The position numbers and the translations under genes were made by a program. DNA of 11,362 bases. Source: Bacteroidota bacterium. Its GTDB lineage: Bacteria; Bacteroidota; Bacteroidia; Cytophagales; Cyclobacteriaceae. Below the pieces are notes generated by a model that was not told where the DNA came from, searched no databases, and saw nothing but the letters and a program-made list of their open reading frames with translations. The stretch is taken from contig JAEYXN010000267.1 in NCBI GenBank assembly GCA_023431285.1, positions 1 to 11,362 of the forward strand, read 5' to 3'. Positions 1 to 8,190 of the stretch are shown one piece after another; the first letter of the stretch is position 1; each line of letters opens with the position of its first letter.

Positions 1-3000
1 TCGATCAATCCAAACAAGTCTTTGGAGATAATTCCAACAATTATGCGACAGACCTTCTCCAGGTTGCAGCGATGTATAATGAATATGGGAACTTCAGAGT
101 TGCGCGAGAGTATGTGGAACAGGCCAAGAATATTTTTGGAAAGACGCAGGAGACGGATGAAGTATTAAAAGGAAAGATCGCGTTGATTGAAGCGGAAGCG
201 CTTATCGGCCAAGGCTTCGCCACAGATGCGATTGACCTTCTTAACTCATGGGAGAAATTCTTTCTGCAGCGTGCTGTGGATAAAGAAACCCGTGTCGAGA
301 ATAATGAGCTCAAAAACATCCGGGTACCCGAAGCTGAATTATTTGATCGTTTTAACAGCTATGCCAAACTGAAAACACTCCTTGGAAGTGCGTATGCGCA
401 AAAAGGAAAGATCTCCCTCGCAGGCATTGACGAAGAAACATTGGACGTTGATGACGTTTTCAGCGAGCTGGATAAATGGGTGAAAGGCAAGAAAAGGTTC
501 TTCGGTGAGACAAGCCTTGCTGAAGTTGAATATAATTTCGTTTGGGCAAAAGCGCTTGCCCAGACCGTTATCTCGATGGAATTCGATAACGATCTGAAGT
601 ACTCAAACATCCTGAGCGACCTGAGGAAAAGAACCAGTCCTACGAATCAGCTCGCTCATGAGATTTATTTGAACTACCTGGAGTACCTTCTTCGAAAAGA
701 ATCTTATTCGAAATATTTATCCACAAGGCTGGAGTATGAAAAAGTAATTGAAAAGAACTTCCCAAAGACTTCCGTTCACCGTGTGAACCTCAAGGCGGTG
801 GAGTTTAATTCCAAGTTATCAAAAGACAAAACAAAGAATCTTGAGAGCGATGCCTTTCAGGTTTTGCAATCAAAGACTTTACCTAAGAACTACAAGACCA
901 CTATCCTGATTCTCCGATTCCTGCACGATATAGCTGTTACCGAAAAGAGATTTGGAAATGCAGAGACATATCTCACTCAAATTGTTGAAGCCCAGAAAGA
1001 ACTCTGCGGAGAGACGTCTCCTCAATACCATCTAAGCCGTCTCGAACTTGCCAACTTCTATCTGAACCACACTAATAAACTTGAAGAAGCTGGTAAGATC
1101 TATGAAGAAAGCTATTTCAAAGTGGTGAAGAAGGAAATCGCAGCGCAGCATCCTATGATTCTCGATATTCTGAATCATGTGGCGATGTGGTATGAGATGA
1201 CCGATCGCTATGCCGATGCTTCACGAACGCTGAAAGAAGCAAAGGACATGGTCTATGTAAAATTTGCAGCAGGAAAAGAGGATGTCCTTCTGGCTAAAGA
1301 ATTGGGAGAAATCGCGCAGCTACAGATAAAGCTTGGGGAATACGAAGCGGCTGAAGCTAACATAGATGAAGCGTACGGGATCCTTGATCTAAAGAAGAAC
1401 CGCGACCTTCCGATCCGGAGACCAATCATGGTGTCGGTGTTGGAAACTAAGGCAAGATTGTTTGCTATTAAAGGGATGTTTGATGAAGCCAAGTCAAGCC
1501 TTCGTGCCTCAAATCGTCTTATCGAGAAGTCGGAGACCAAACTCGACCAGGAGAGTTCGAACGCCGAGCTGGCTCCGCTCCTGATCATGCTGGGAGAAAC
1601 GAAGAATGCAAACTCCCTCCTTACCGATCAAATACCTGCCTACGAAAAGACATATGGATACAGTAGTCTTCGCCTTATTGAACCGTTGATCAACAAGAGC
1701 CGCGTACTTCTTGCTGATGGTGACTACACAGAAGCAGAACGGATTGCTCAACGTGCGCGGCAGATAGCGATTACAACGTACTCGGAGAACTCTACGAAGA
1801 GTGCACCGGCCCAGAAGATGCTGGCAGAGATCTACAGTATCCTCGGAGACTACGAAAAAGCCGAAGAGCAGGTTAACCTCGCCCTGGCTAGTCAGGAAAA
1901 GCAGTTTGGCCGGAATCATATTGAAGTTGCAAAGTCTCTGTCACAGCTTGCATTGATCAAATTTTACAAGGGAGATAGTCGTAAAACCGTCGAGAAGCTT
2001 CTTCTGGAATCTCAGAAGATCATGGTAGATCGGCTTGGAAGAGAAAACCCCCAGTATGCGGAGATCCTGAAAAACGTCGCCATCGTCTATATCAGTGAGA
2101 AACGTTATGACATTGCATTCAATGCTTTGACGCAGGCGGAAAGTATCTGGAAGTCAAAAACAGGTTCAAAGAACAATATTAACCTGGCCAGTATTTACAC
2201 GCTTACCGGCGATGTTTACTATCAGACTAAGAACTACCGGAAAGCGGAAGAGTTTCTCATTCAGTCTAAAAACCTTTACGAGAAGTTCTTCAGTGTGAAT
2301 CACCCCGAGTATGTAAAAGTCCTTTCGAAGCTTAGTAAGGTATACTACATGCAAAAGGACTACAAGAAATCAAAGAAGTTCATCGAGGAAGCACTTGCCA
2401 ACTACGAGAAGTTCATTCAGCAGTTTTTTCCTGCATTGTCAGAACGTCAGAAGGCTAAGTACTGGAATACAATGCGTGGTGACTTCGAGTTTTACAATAC
2501 ACTGGCTTTCTCTAATCTGGACGACTTCAAAGATCTTTCGGGAAAAGTTTACAATTATCAGTTGCTCACAAAAGCATTGTTGCTCAGCTCTTCGATTAAG
2601 ATCCGTGAGAGAATCATGAACAGCACCGACGAAGATCTGAAAGGACAGTATAGTTTGTGGGTACAGAAAAAGGAGCAACTAACGATGGCCATGTCGATGA
2701 GTGCAGAACAACTTGCTGAGAATGGGATAGATCCTGCCGCTCTTAATCAGGAAGTAGAGCGTCTTGAAAAAGAGCTCAGTCAGTTGTCTGAGCTATTCGG
2801 ACAGAGTTTCGAAACCAAACGCGTCACTTTTGATGACGTAAGAAAGTCTCTCAAGCAAAATGAGGTTGCTATTGAAATGGTGAGATACAGAAACTTCAAC
2901 CATTCCCTGACGGATTCCATTGTTTACGCTGTCCTGTATATTAAGTCTGACATGAACAAACCGAAGGCGATCCTTCTCAATGATGGCAGACAAATGGAGA

Positions 3001-3977
3001 CACGATTCTTCAAATACTATCGGAATTCCATCACAGGGCGGATCGCGGATGAGATATCTTATGGCAAATTCTGGAAGCCGATCCAGGAAGTGATTGGTCA
3101 GGCGTCAACGATATATCTATCCGCCGACGGAATCTACAATCAGATCAATCTTGAATCCATCCCCTCTCCGGATGGAAAATACATCATTGACAATTCGAAT
3201 ATTGTTCTCGTGAGCAACACAAAGGATCTGTATCTCCGTCGCGTGAAGAGCAGCCCGAAGTCTACAAACAACACTGCGAGTATGTTTGGCAATCCGACGT
3301 TTTATAAGAACGCCACCGCGAGACGTGGAATCAGTCAGCTTCCCGGAACGGAGAAGGAAGTCAACCAGGTTCAGTTTATGTTAAAGCAAAAGGGCTGGCA
3401 GACTGCGGAGTTCATTGAGAACACAGCCTCTGAGGAGAATGTAAAAGGATTGAACAGTCCAAAGATTTTCCATATTGCAACACATGGGTTTTACCGTCCT
3501 CAGCCGATCGGAGATGAGGAGGAGGAGATGGAAGGAAACGAAGCGATCCTTACCCGGAACCCCCTTTTGAGGACAGGCCTTCTTTTGTCCGGAGCCGGAG
3601 ACCTGATGGCGAAATCCGCCCACAACTATAACATTGAAAACGGGATTCTCACAGCTGACGAAGCAATGAGCTTGAACCTTGATAAGACCGATCTGGTAGT
3701 TCTTAGTGCCTGCGAAACAGGTCTTGGTGATCTGGAAGCTGGCGAAGGGGTTTATGGTTTACAGCGTGCCTTCCTTGTTGCCGGCGCGAAGGTGCTCATC
3801 ATGAGTATGTTTAAGGTCGACGATGATGCGACGCAGCAATTGATGCTTAAGTTTTATCAGAAATGGCTCAATTCCGGTAATATGCGTGGAAGCTTCATAG
3901 AGGCGAAGAAAGAACTACGTGTAGATTTTCCCGATCCCATCCATTGGGGAGCGTTTATGATGATTGGCCTGGATTAA
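1..3977 (+). CDS. Large TPR-repeat protein with C-terminal CHAT (caspase-like) protease domain, 5' end missing
   Basis: The frame is open from the first complete codon at position 3, so the gene starts upstream; the first ATG, at 72, lies inside a TPR helix and is not the true start. Residues below count from that Met. Helical TPR-type repeats run to about 785; those around 570-785 resemble kinesin-light-chain repeats (NHPEYVKVLSKLSKVYY, NYRKAEEFLIQSKNLYEKF). A helical, partly coiled linker with a charged heptad-like stretch spans about 840-910. The CHAT domain fills about 915-1301 and shows ATHGF with catalytic His1138, NPLLRTGLLLSGAG, NGILTADEA, LSACETGLG with catalytic Cys1214, and a C-terminal HWGAFMMIGLD. 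CHAT is a family of caspase/separase-fold cysteine proteases; both dyad residues are present, so an active protease is expected. The TPR array presumably binds a partner or sensor. Substrate, localisation and trigger cannot be read. No CRISPR or gasdermin-like gene lies in the window. The family call is firm and the biological role is unknown. Confidence 0.95.
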   Translation, partial: DQSKQVFGDNSNNYATDLLQVAAMYNEYGNFRVAREYVEQAKNIFGKTQETDEVLKGKIALIEAEALIGQGFATDAIDLLNSWEKFFLQRAVDKETRVENNELKNIRVPEAELFDRFNSYAKLKTLLGSAYAQKGKISLAGIDEETLDVDDVFSELDKWVKGKKRFFGETSLAEVEYNFVWAKALAQTVISMEFDNDLKYSNILSDLRKRTSPTNQLAHEIYLNYLEYLLRKESYSKYLSTRLEYEKVIEKNFPKTSVHRVNLKAVEFNSKLSKDKTKNLESDAFQVLQSKTLPKNYKTTILILRFLHDIAVTEKRFGNAETYLTQIVEAQKELCGETSPQYHLSRLELANFYLNHTNKLEEAGKIYEESYFKVVKKEIAAQHPMILDILNHVAMWYEMTDRYADASRTLKEAKDMVYVKFAAGKEDVLLAKELGEIAQLQIKLGEYEAAEANIDEAYGILDLKKNRDLPIRRPIMVSVLETKARLFAIKGMFDEAKSSLRASNRLIEKSETKLDQESSNAELAPLLIMLGETKNANSLLTDQIPAYEKTYGYSSLRLIEPLINKSRVLLADGDYTEAERIAQRARQIAITTYSENSTKSAPAQKMLAEIYSILGDYEKAEEQVNLALASQEKQFGRNHIEVAKSLSQLALIKFYKGDSRKTVEKLLLESQKIMVDRLGRENPQYAEILKNVAIVYISEKRYDIAFNALTQAESIWKSKTGSKNNINLASIYTLTGDVYYQTKNYRKAEEFLIQSKNLYEKFFSVNHPEYVKVLSKLSKVYYMQKDYKKSKKFIEEALANYEKFIQQFFPALSERQKAKYWNTMRGDFEFYNTLAFSNLDDFKDLSGKVYNYQLLTKALLLSSSIKIRERIMNSTDEDLKGQYSLWVQKKEQLTMAMSMSAEQLAENGIDPAALNQEVERLEKELSQLSELFGQSFETKRVTFDDVRKSLKQNEVAIEMVRYRNFNHSLTDSIVYAVLYIKSDMNKPKAILLNDGRQMETRFFKYYRNSITGRIADEISYGKFWKPIQEVIGQASTIYLSADGIYNQINLESIPSPDGKYIIDNSNIVLVSNTKDLYLRRVKSSPKSTNNTASMFGNPTFYKNATARRGISQLPGTEKEVNQVQFMLKQKGWQTAEFIENTASEENVKGLNSPKIFHIATHGFYRPQPIGDEEEEMEGNEAILTRNPLLRTGLLLSGAGDLMAKSAHNYNIENGILTADEAMSLNLDKTDLVVLSACETGLGDLEAGEGVYGLQRAFLVAGAKVLIMSMFKVDDDATQQLMLKFYQKWLNSGNMRGSFIEAKKELRVDFPDPIHWGAFMMIGLD

Positions 3978-4057
3978 CAGAATCGCATCGTGGCAGCATT
4001 CTTGTTGGCATTTCCAATTATTTTCTGAATTTTGGGATTGTTTTGAAGCGAGTTACT

Positions 4058-4864
4058 ATGCGAAATCATATTTATTTTTTGTCGGCAATACTTTTATCCG
4101 TATTGCTTGCCGGTTGTGGGAAGTCGAAAGAAACAGTTGATCAATCTACCAACGACACGACGTTAATCAGTTACACCGTCATCAGTGTGCTTCCTCATAA
4201 TTCGGAGGCTTTTACGCAGGGTCTTGTCGTGCACAATAACCAGATTATCGAGAGTACCGGGCAGAATGGAACATCATGGGTTGGGATAGTAAACCCTGCT
4301 TCGGGGGAACATGAGAAGAAGATCATTCTTGACAAACAATACTTCGGAGAAGGCGTTACGGTACTTAACAACAAGCTTTACTATCTTACATGGAAACACC
4401 GCATCGGATTTATTTATGATGTGCGGACCTTTGCAAAGATTGGTGAGTTCGAATATGACAAACCAATTCATCAAGGCTGGGGGCTAACTCACAATAACGA
4501 AAATCTTATCCTCAGTGACGGCACGGATAAGATCCATTTCCTTGACACAACTACACTGAAAGTCCAGCGTACTATCACGGTTACCGATGGTAATATGAAA
4601 ATCAAGGAGCTCAATGAGCTTGAGTTCGTGAATGGATACATCTACGCGAACGTCTGGCAGACAAACTGGATTGTAAAAATTGATCCTGCCACTGGAAAGG
4701 TTGCAGGCAAAGTTGACCTCTCTCCTCTGGGCAACGAGATTCGCGCCGTAGATCCGAATGCCGATGTTCTTAATGGAATCGCTTATGACAAGAACTCGCG
4801 GGCTTTTCTTTTGACAGGGAAGCTATGGCCGAAATCATACCTGGTGCGTCTCAAAGAACGCTAG
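4058..4864 (+). CDS. Glutaminyl-peptide cyclotransferase (plant/bacterial beta-propeller type), predicted lipoprotein
   Basis: Predicted to convert N-terminal Gln of peptides or proteins to pyroglutamate (EC 2.3.2.5) in the envelope. The 268-residue product begins with a short positive stretch (MRNH), a hydrophobic core and the lipobox LAGC, with Cys20 as the lipidated residue. The family signature follows in order: AFTQG about 51-55, ESTG 65-68, YFGEG 95-99, WGLT 141-144, SDGT 153-156, LNELE 185-189, NVWQT 198-202, LNGIAYD 238-244 and TGKLWPK 253-259, consistent with the five-bladed propeller of this family (glutamine cyclotransferase, PF05096). The start at 4058 is chosen because it places the signal peptide at the N-terminus; an in-frame ATG at 3944 would overlap the preceding gene and bury the lipobox. 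No strong Shine-Dalgarno is visible, which is common in Bacteroidota. Residues after the Cys (GKSKE) lack the acidic run of known surface-export signals, so a periplasm-facing location is more likely. It follows the CHAT gene by 80 bases on the same strand; co-transcription is possible. Confidence 0.93.
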   Translation: MRNHIYFLSAILLSVLLAGCGKSKETVDQSTNDTTLISYTVISVLPHNSEAFTQGLVVHNNQIIESTGQNGTSWVGIVNPASGEHEKKIILDKQYFGEGVTVLNNKLYYLTWKHRIGFIYDVRTFAKIGEFEYDKPIHQGWGLTHNNENLILSDGTDKIHFLDTTTLKVQRTITVTDGNMKIKELNELEFVNGYIYANVWQTNWIVKIDPATGKVAGKVDLSPLGNEIRAVDPNADVLNGIAYDKNSRAFLLTGKLWPKSYLVRLKER

Positions 4865-4885
4865 ATTCCCAGGTTCAGTTGAGAC
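4839..4885. repeat. Two interleaved inverted repeats across the convergent gene ends
   Basis: ACCTGG (4839-4844) is complementary to CCAGGT (4869-4874), and GTCTCAA (4848-4854) to TTGAGAC (4879-4885). The arms alternate, so the two stems are either mutually exclusive or form a pseudoknot-like fold around the shared stop codons. No T-run follows on either strand, so it is not a standard intrinsic terminator. Short arms and 24-base loops make chance occurrence quite possible. Confidence 0.25.
4861..4864. other. Shared palindromic stop codon CTAG for two convergent genes
   Basis: CTAG is its own reverse complement. Read on the plus strand, TAG at 4862-4864 ends the glutaminyl cyclase gene; read on the minus strand, TAG at 4863-4861 ends the helicase-nuclease gene. 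The two coding regions therefore overlap by four bases and no intergenic space exists for a conventional terminator. Confidence 0.92.
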
Positions 4886-7800
4886 TCATCTTTGCGGCGA
4901 ATGACCTTCGTCTTTTGCGGCGCCACGGAGACAACCTCACCGGTTCGTGTATACAGAAGGTATCCTTCTATTTCTATCAAGTTCATTTGACGCAGGATCT
5001 CCATATATTCCAGCACCTGCTTCTGATCGTTACGTGTAGCCTCTCCGGTTTTGAAATCGACGATGACAGCCTTTCGGTTGTTGATCATCAGCCTGTCTAT
5101 CCGACTTTCGCTTCCTCCTGGCAGTAAGATTGGCACCTCTGTGCGCACATCCCAGTCGGACGAAAACCAGGATCTGATTTTCTTGTTGTCCATAAGCTTT
5201 CCTAACTGCTCTTCAAGAGGAGTGAGATCGCCGGAAGCGATCACACCTGAGAAGACAAGTTCGTTCAAAACGCTTTTTATTTCGTCGGCGGTTCGAATCC
5301 GGGAAAGGACGCTGTGGATATGAATCCCATAATTGATTCTTTCACGCTTCACCCGATCTCCATCAGCAAAATAATCTTTGCCTTGTTGTCGGATCACAAG
5401 TTTCTCGCGCCAATCAGAAACCACATATGATTTTAGCGCAACGATGTTTCCAGGAGCAAAGTCTTCTTTTTGTTCTTCGTGACGTAATTCGCCTGCGTGA
5501 AATATCTTCGTATTGGAGTCATATCCAGAAGACAGCTCTGGCGAAAGCGCGATTGCTTTCATTAGCAAACCCGTAATTCCCTTTTTGCCACTCCCCTTTT
5601 CAGGATCCGGACCAAAAGCAATCAAACCCGCTTCGGGGCGTGTGAGTGCCACATAAAGAAGATTCAGATTATCAAGGTATGCCCTTGTCTTTTCCTGTTG
5701 ATACGCCTCGGCGAAGCACGTCTTCTCAAGAGTTGATGAATATTTAACAGGAATGTATCCTGCATCTTTGAAGAGTGGAGCATCAGATTTTACCCAAAGC
5801 TGCGGCGAATTGTTTCCATCGTGATCGGTGTTCCATGCTAGGAATGGAATGATCACATATCTGAACTGAAGACCCTTTGATTTATGAATAGTAACGACCT
5901 GTGCAGCATCCACCTGGCCAGAAACGGGAATAGATTTCTTGGTCTTATTAGTATCCCACCATTCGAGGAATGCACCAAGATCATTTCGCTCCCGTGTGAA
6001 GAATTCCAGCACCAGGTTTTGAAACGCCTGAAGAAAAGGAAGTTCACCGGTTTGTTCACCTAGTCGGAAAATACGGATTAGCGTTTCCGTTAATTCAAAC
6101 AGAGGAAGCTTTTTCAGAGTCGCCTTCTCCCTGGTAAACGTCGGTGGAAAATAGCTTTCGAAGATAGTCCGGTTCGTCACTGCAAAGACTTCCGACATGG
6201 GGCGATTGGGATCAAACATTCTGGCAAACTCGAAGGCAAGTTGCGAACGCGCGATGCTATCGTCCGGATTAAGAAGGTACTTCATCGCTCCCTCAAGGAG
6301 GTTGACAGACGACGCAGTATTTATCCTAAGCGATTCACTGGATACTACTTCGTAAGAATAGCCAGGCTTTGCTTTTTCGCTCTGTTGATAGTCCAGTAGG
6401 TATGAAATAACCTCCTGTCCTTCCTGATTTCTTCTTACGAGAAACGCGATGTCTTTCATCGCTACACCGGCATCCTGAAGTTTTTCCAGCCATAATGGGA
6501 TTTGTTCAAGCGCGAGGTCTTTCCATTTCGGGGCATCCTTCTCCTCTTCAAAAAACTGAAACTGAACAAACCCTTCATCAGTCCGAAAAACTTTCTGACT
6601 TACATCCACATAAGCATCAGCAGAAATTGTCGCCCCGGTTTCCAGGCTCACAGTTGCGGACGCGGCTTTGAATATTGCATTATTGGTATCTACGATATTT
6701 CGTGCGCTTCGGTAGTTGCTGTCGAGGTTCTTGATAGCGATGCGCGGTTGACCAATATCCTTTTCAACTTCGTTTTGTAGAAGGTTCAGGTCCCCACCAC
6801 GCCAGCGATAGATAGCCTGCTTCACATCGCCAACCACGAGACTTTCATAGCCCTGATCAAGGCTATTTAACAGAAGTGGAAGAAAGTTTTTCCACTGCTG
6901 TCCCGAAGTATCCTGGAATTCATCAATGAGATAGTTCTTGTAAAAAGACCCAACCTTCTCATAGATAAAGGGTGTGTCGCTGTCCTGAATGACGCCGTTA
7001 AGAAACTTAGGTGCATCAGCGAGAAGCATCAGGTTGTTCTCGTTCTTATATTCCTTTAGTTTCCGGGATATATCCGACACCAGACCAAAGACGTATAGAT
7101 TTTGTAAGGCAACTTCGGCGCTTAGGGCTTCCGTTAGTTCGTCAGAATAGAGCCGAAGTATTCGTTGTAGCAGGGGGATCAACGTTTCTTCCGCGGTCTT
7201 TTGAATCGCAGCGGCAAAAGGAGATTTTTTGTTTACCCAGCTTGCTGCACTCTCGGAAAATGCGAGAACCCGGACCCCGGGTTCTTTGAGATCGGTCACC
7301 CATTTGGTACTAGCGCACATTTGAAGGAATCCCGGCAGCCCGGAATTTCGTCCATAACTAAGATCCGAGACTGTCCATTCCTGAGAAAAGATTACAGCGA
7401 GGGCCTGACGCGCACTTTGATTAATTTCAGCAAGGAACTTTGACCGCCTTTGAGAGAGCGCTTTCTTCAGGTTCCGGAAGAAATCAGGCTCTGCAGTGTG
7501 TTTTGCAACCTCATCTTCAACGGCCTTAAATTCCTCCTTGAAGATTTCCCTTGAGAACTCAAGCAAACTGCTTCTTACGTCCCACGCCTTTTCATTTTCC
7601 AGGTTCTCCCTCGCAAAGTCCACAACCCATTCGGTAAGCGCTGTATTATTTCCCAGCTCGTCGATCAGAGAGTCGATCACCTCCTCCAAAACGGGGTCCT
7701 GATCGATTTCCAGCCGATAATCTCCAGTTAATCCCGCTTCGCGGGTAAATGACCGAATAACCTTCTGAAAGAATGCGTCAATTGTGCTTATTGAAAAGTG

Positions 7801-8106
7801 TGAATAGTCATGGAGAACAGCTGCCTGAGCTTCCTGTGCATATTGCTGAAAAGTGAGATCGTCAAGACCAAGTTCGGATTTAAGTTCAGAGGCGAGGTCA
7901 CTTCCTTTGCCGGTGGCGAATTCATCGAGGTAGGCGAGAATGCGGTCCTTCATTTCCTGTGTAGCCTTATTTGTGAACGTAACGGCCAGGATATGCTTGA
8001 AATAATGCGACCGAAGCTTCAAAGCGAGCTTCAAATACTCTTTGGCAAGGGTGCGCGTCTTGCCGGAACCCGCAGAACTGCGATATATGGTAAATGTTTT
8101 GGTCAC
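4861..8106 (-). CDS. UvrD/AddA-like ATP-dependent helicase-nuclease (RecB-family)
   Basis: Predicted SF1A DNA helicase with a C-terminal nuclease, acting in double-strand-break end resection or recombination. Residues count from a GTG start at 8106 (1081 aa): Walker A AGSGKT about 12-17 (Lys16), motif Ia TFTNKA 43-48, HFSISTIDAF 103-112, motif II DEFQDT 395-400, motif III GDVKQAIYRWRGGD 426-439, motif IV SNYRS 463-467, motif V TIHKSKGLQF 739-748 and motif VI LLYVALTRPE 816-825. The nuclease shows GIHIHSVLSR (about 927-936), RIDRL with Asp1004, and VDFKTG with Asp1017 and Lys1019, followed by QKQVLEYM: an apparently complete RecB-type PD-(D/E)XK site. GTG 8106 is preferred because homologues start a few residues before FTIYRSSAGSGKT; a TTG at 8148 would add 14 residues, and neither has a clear ribosome site. 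Size and domain order suit AddA of AddAB, but no AddB-like partner adjoins, so a stand-alone RecB-like enzyme is an alternative and I give no symbol. Confidence 0.93.
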   Translation of the reverse strand: MTKTFTIYRSSAGSGKTRTLAKEYLKLALKLRSHYFKHILAVTFTNKATQEMKDRILAYLDEFATGKGSDLASELKSELGLDDLTFQQYAQEAQAAVLHDYSHFSISTIDAFFQKVIRSFTREAGLTGDYRLEIDQDPVLEEVIDSLIDELGNNTALTEWVVDFARENLENEKAWDVRSSLLEFSREIFKEEFKAVEDEVAKHTAEPDFFRNLKKALSQRRSKFLAEINQSARQALAVIFSQEWTVSDLSYGRNSGLPGFLQMCASTKWVTDLKEPGVRVLAFSESAASWVNKKSPFAAAIQKTAEETLIPLLQRILRLYSDELTEALSAEVALQNLYVFGLVSDISRKLKEYKNENNLMLLADAPKFLNGVIQDSDTPFIYEKVGSFYKNYLIDEFQDTSGQQWKNFLPLLLNSLDQGYESLVVGDVKQAIYRWRGGDLNLLQNEVEKDIGQPRIAIKNLDSNYRSARNIVDTNNAIFKAASATVSLETGATISADAYVDVSQKVFRTDEGFVQFQFFEEEKDAPKWKDLALEQIPLWLEKLQDAGVAMKDIAFLVRRNQEGQEVISYLLDYQQSEKAKPGYSYEVVSSESLRINTASSVNLLEGAMKYLLNPDDSIARSQLAFEFARMFDPNRPMSEVFAVTNRTIFESYFPPTFTREKATLKKLPLFELTETLIRIFRLGEQTGELPFLQAFQNLVLEFFTRERNDLGAFLEWWDTNKTKKSIPVSGQVDAAQVVTIHKSKGLQFRYVIIPFLAWNTDHDGNNSPQLWVKSDAPLFKDAGYIPVKYSSTLEKTCFAEAYQQEKTRAYLDNLNLLYVALTRPEAGLIAFGPDPEKGSGKKGITGLLMKAIALSPELSSGYDSNTKIFHAGELRHEEQKEDFAPGNIVALKSYVVSDWREKLVIRQQGKDYFADGDRVKRERINYGIHIHSVLSRIRTADEIKSVLNELVFSGVIASGDLTPLEEQLGKLMDNKKIRSWFSSDWDVRTEVPILLPGGSESRIDRLMINNRKAVIVDFKTGEATRNDQKQVLEYMEILRQMNLIEIEGYLLYTRTGEVVSVAPQKTKVIRRKDESQLNLGI

Positions 8107-8190
8107 CAGAATAAAGCACAACCTAAACGTAATCTGTGAAACGGTCAATAAAGGAATTGAAAAGTTTGTTAAATTGAAGGAGAACTGAAT
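8107..8190. promoter_or_regulatory. Divergent intergenic region between helicase-nuclease and patatin genes
   Basis: These 84 bases must hold the promoter of the patatin gene and, unless it is read from elsewhere, that of the helicase-nuclease. The region is AT-rich. Against the Bacteroidota -7 consensus TAnnTTTG there is a one-mismatch match on the plus strand (AAAGTTTG, 8161-8168, just before the ribosome site) and one on the minus strand (TACGTTTA, 8131-8124, 17 bases before the GTG). Neither has a TTG-type -33 box at the usual spacing, so the exact promoters are not assigned. If the helicase starts at TTG 8148, the gap shrinks to 42 bases and the two promoters would be pressed together or overlap. 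Confidence 0.4.
8177..8182 (+). promoter_or_regulatory. Ribosome binding site of the membrane patatin gene
   Basis: AAGGAG sits 8 bases before the ATG at 8191, a near-consensus Shine-Dalgarno with good spacing. It fixes the start of the patatin gene. It stands out because none of the other visible starts in the window has a comparable site, which may mean this gene is translated more efficiently than its neighbours. Confidence 0.8.

Noticed and set aside
1509..1919. 136-residue open frame on the minus strand inside the TPR-CHAT gene
   Set aside because: Antisense to a clear TPR coding region and with no recognisable domain; it looks like a shadow frame.
1..3977. Type III-E CRISPR (Craspase-like) association of the TPR-CHAT gene
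   Set aside because: No repeat-spacer array, Cas gene or Cas7-11-like protein is visible in the window; TPR-CHAT architecture alone does not imply it.
4019..4045. Possible Bacteroidota promoter before the cyclase (TATTTTCT at 4019, TTGTTTTG at 4038)
   Set aside because: Both deviate from TAnnTTTG and neither has a -33 TTG box at acceptable spacing; the second would leave almost no leader.
3944..4057. N-terminal extension of the glutaminyl cyclase from an ATG at 3944
   Set aside because: It overlaps the end of the CHAT gene and would put 38 residues before a textbook lipoprotein signal peptide; the ATG at 4058 fits the lipobox.
7810..8139. 109-residue plus-strand open frame opposite the helicase N-terminus
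   Set aside because: It mirrors the Walker A region of the helicase on the other strand and has no motif of its own.
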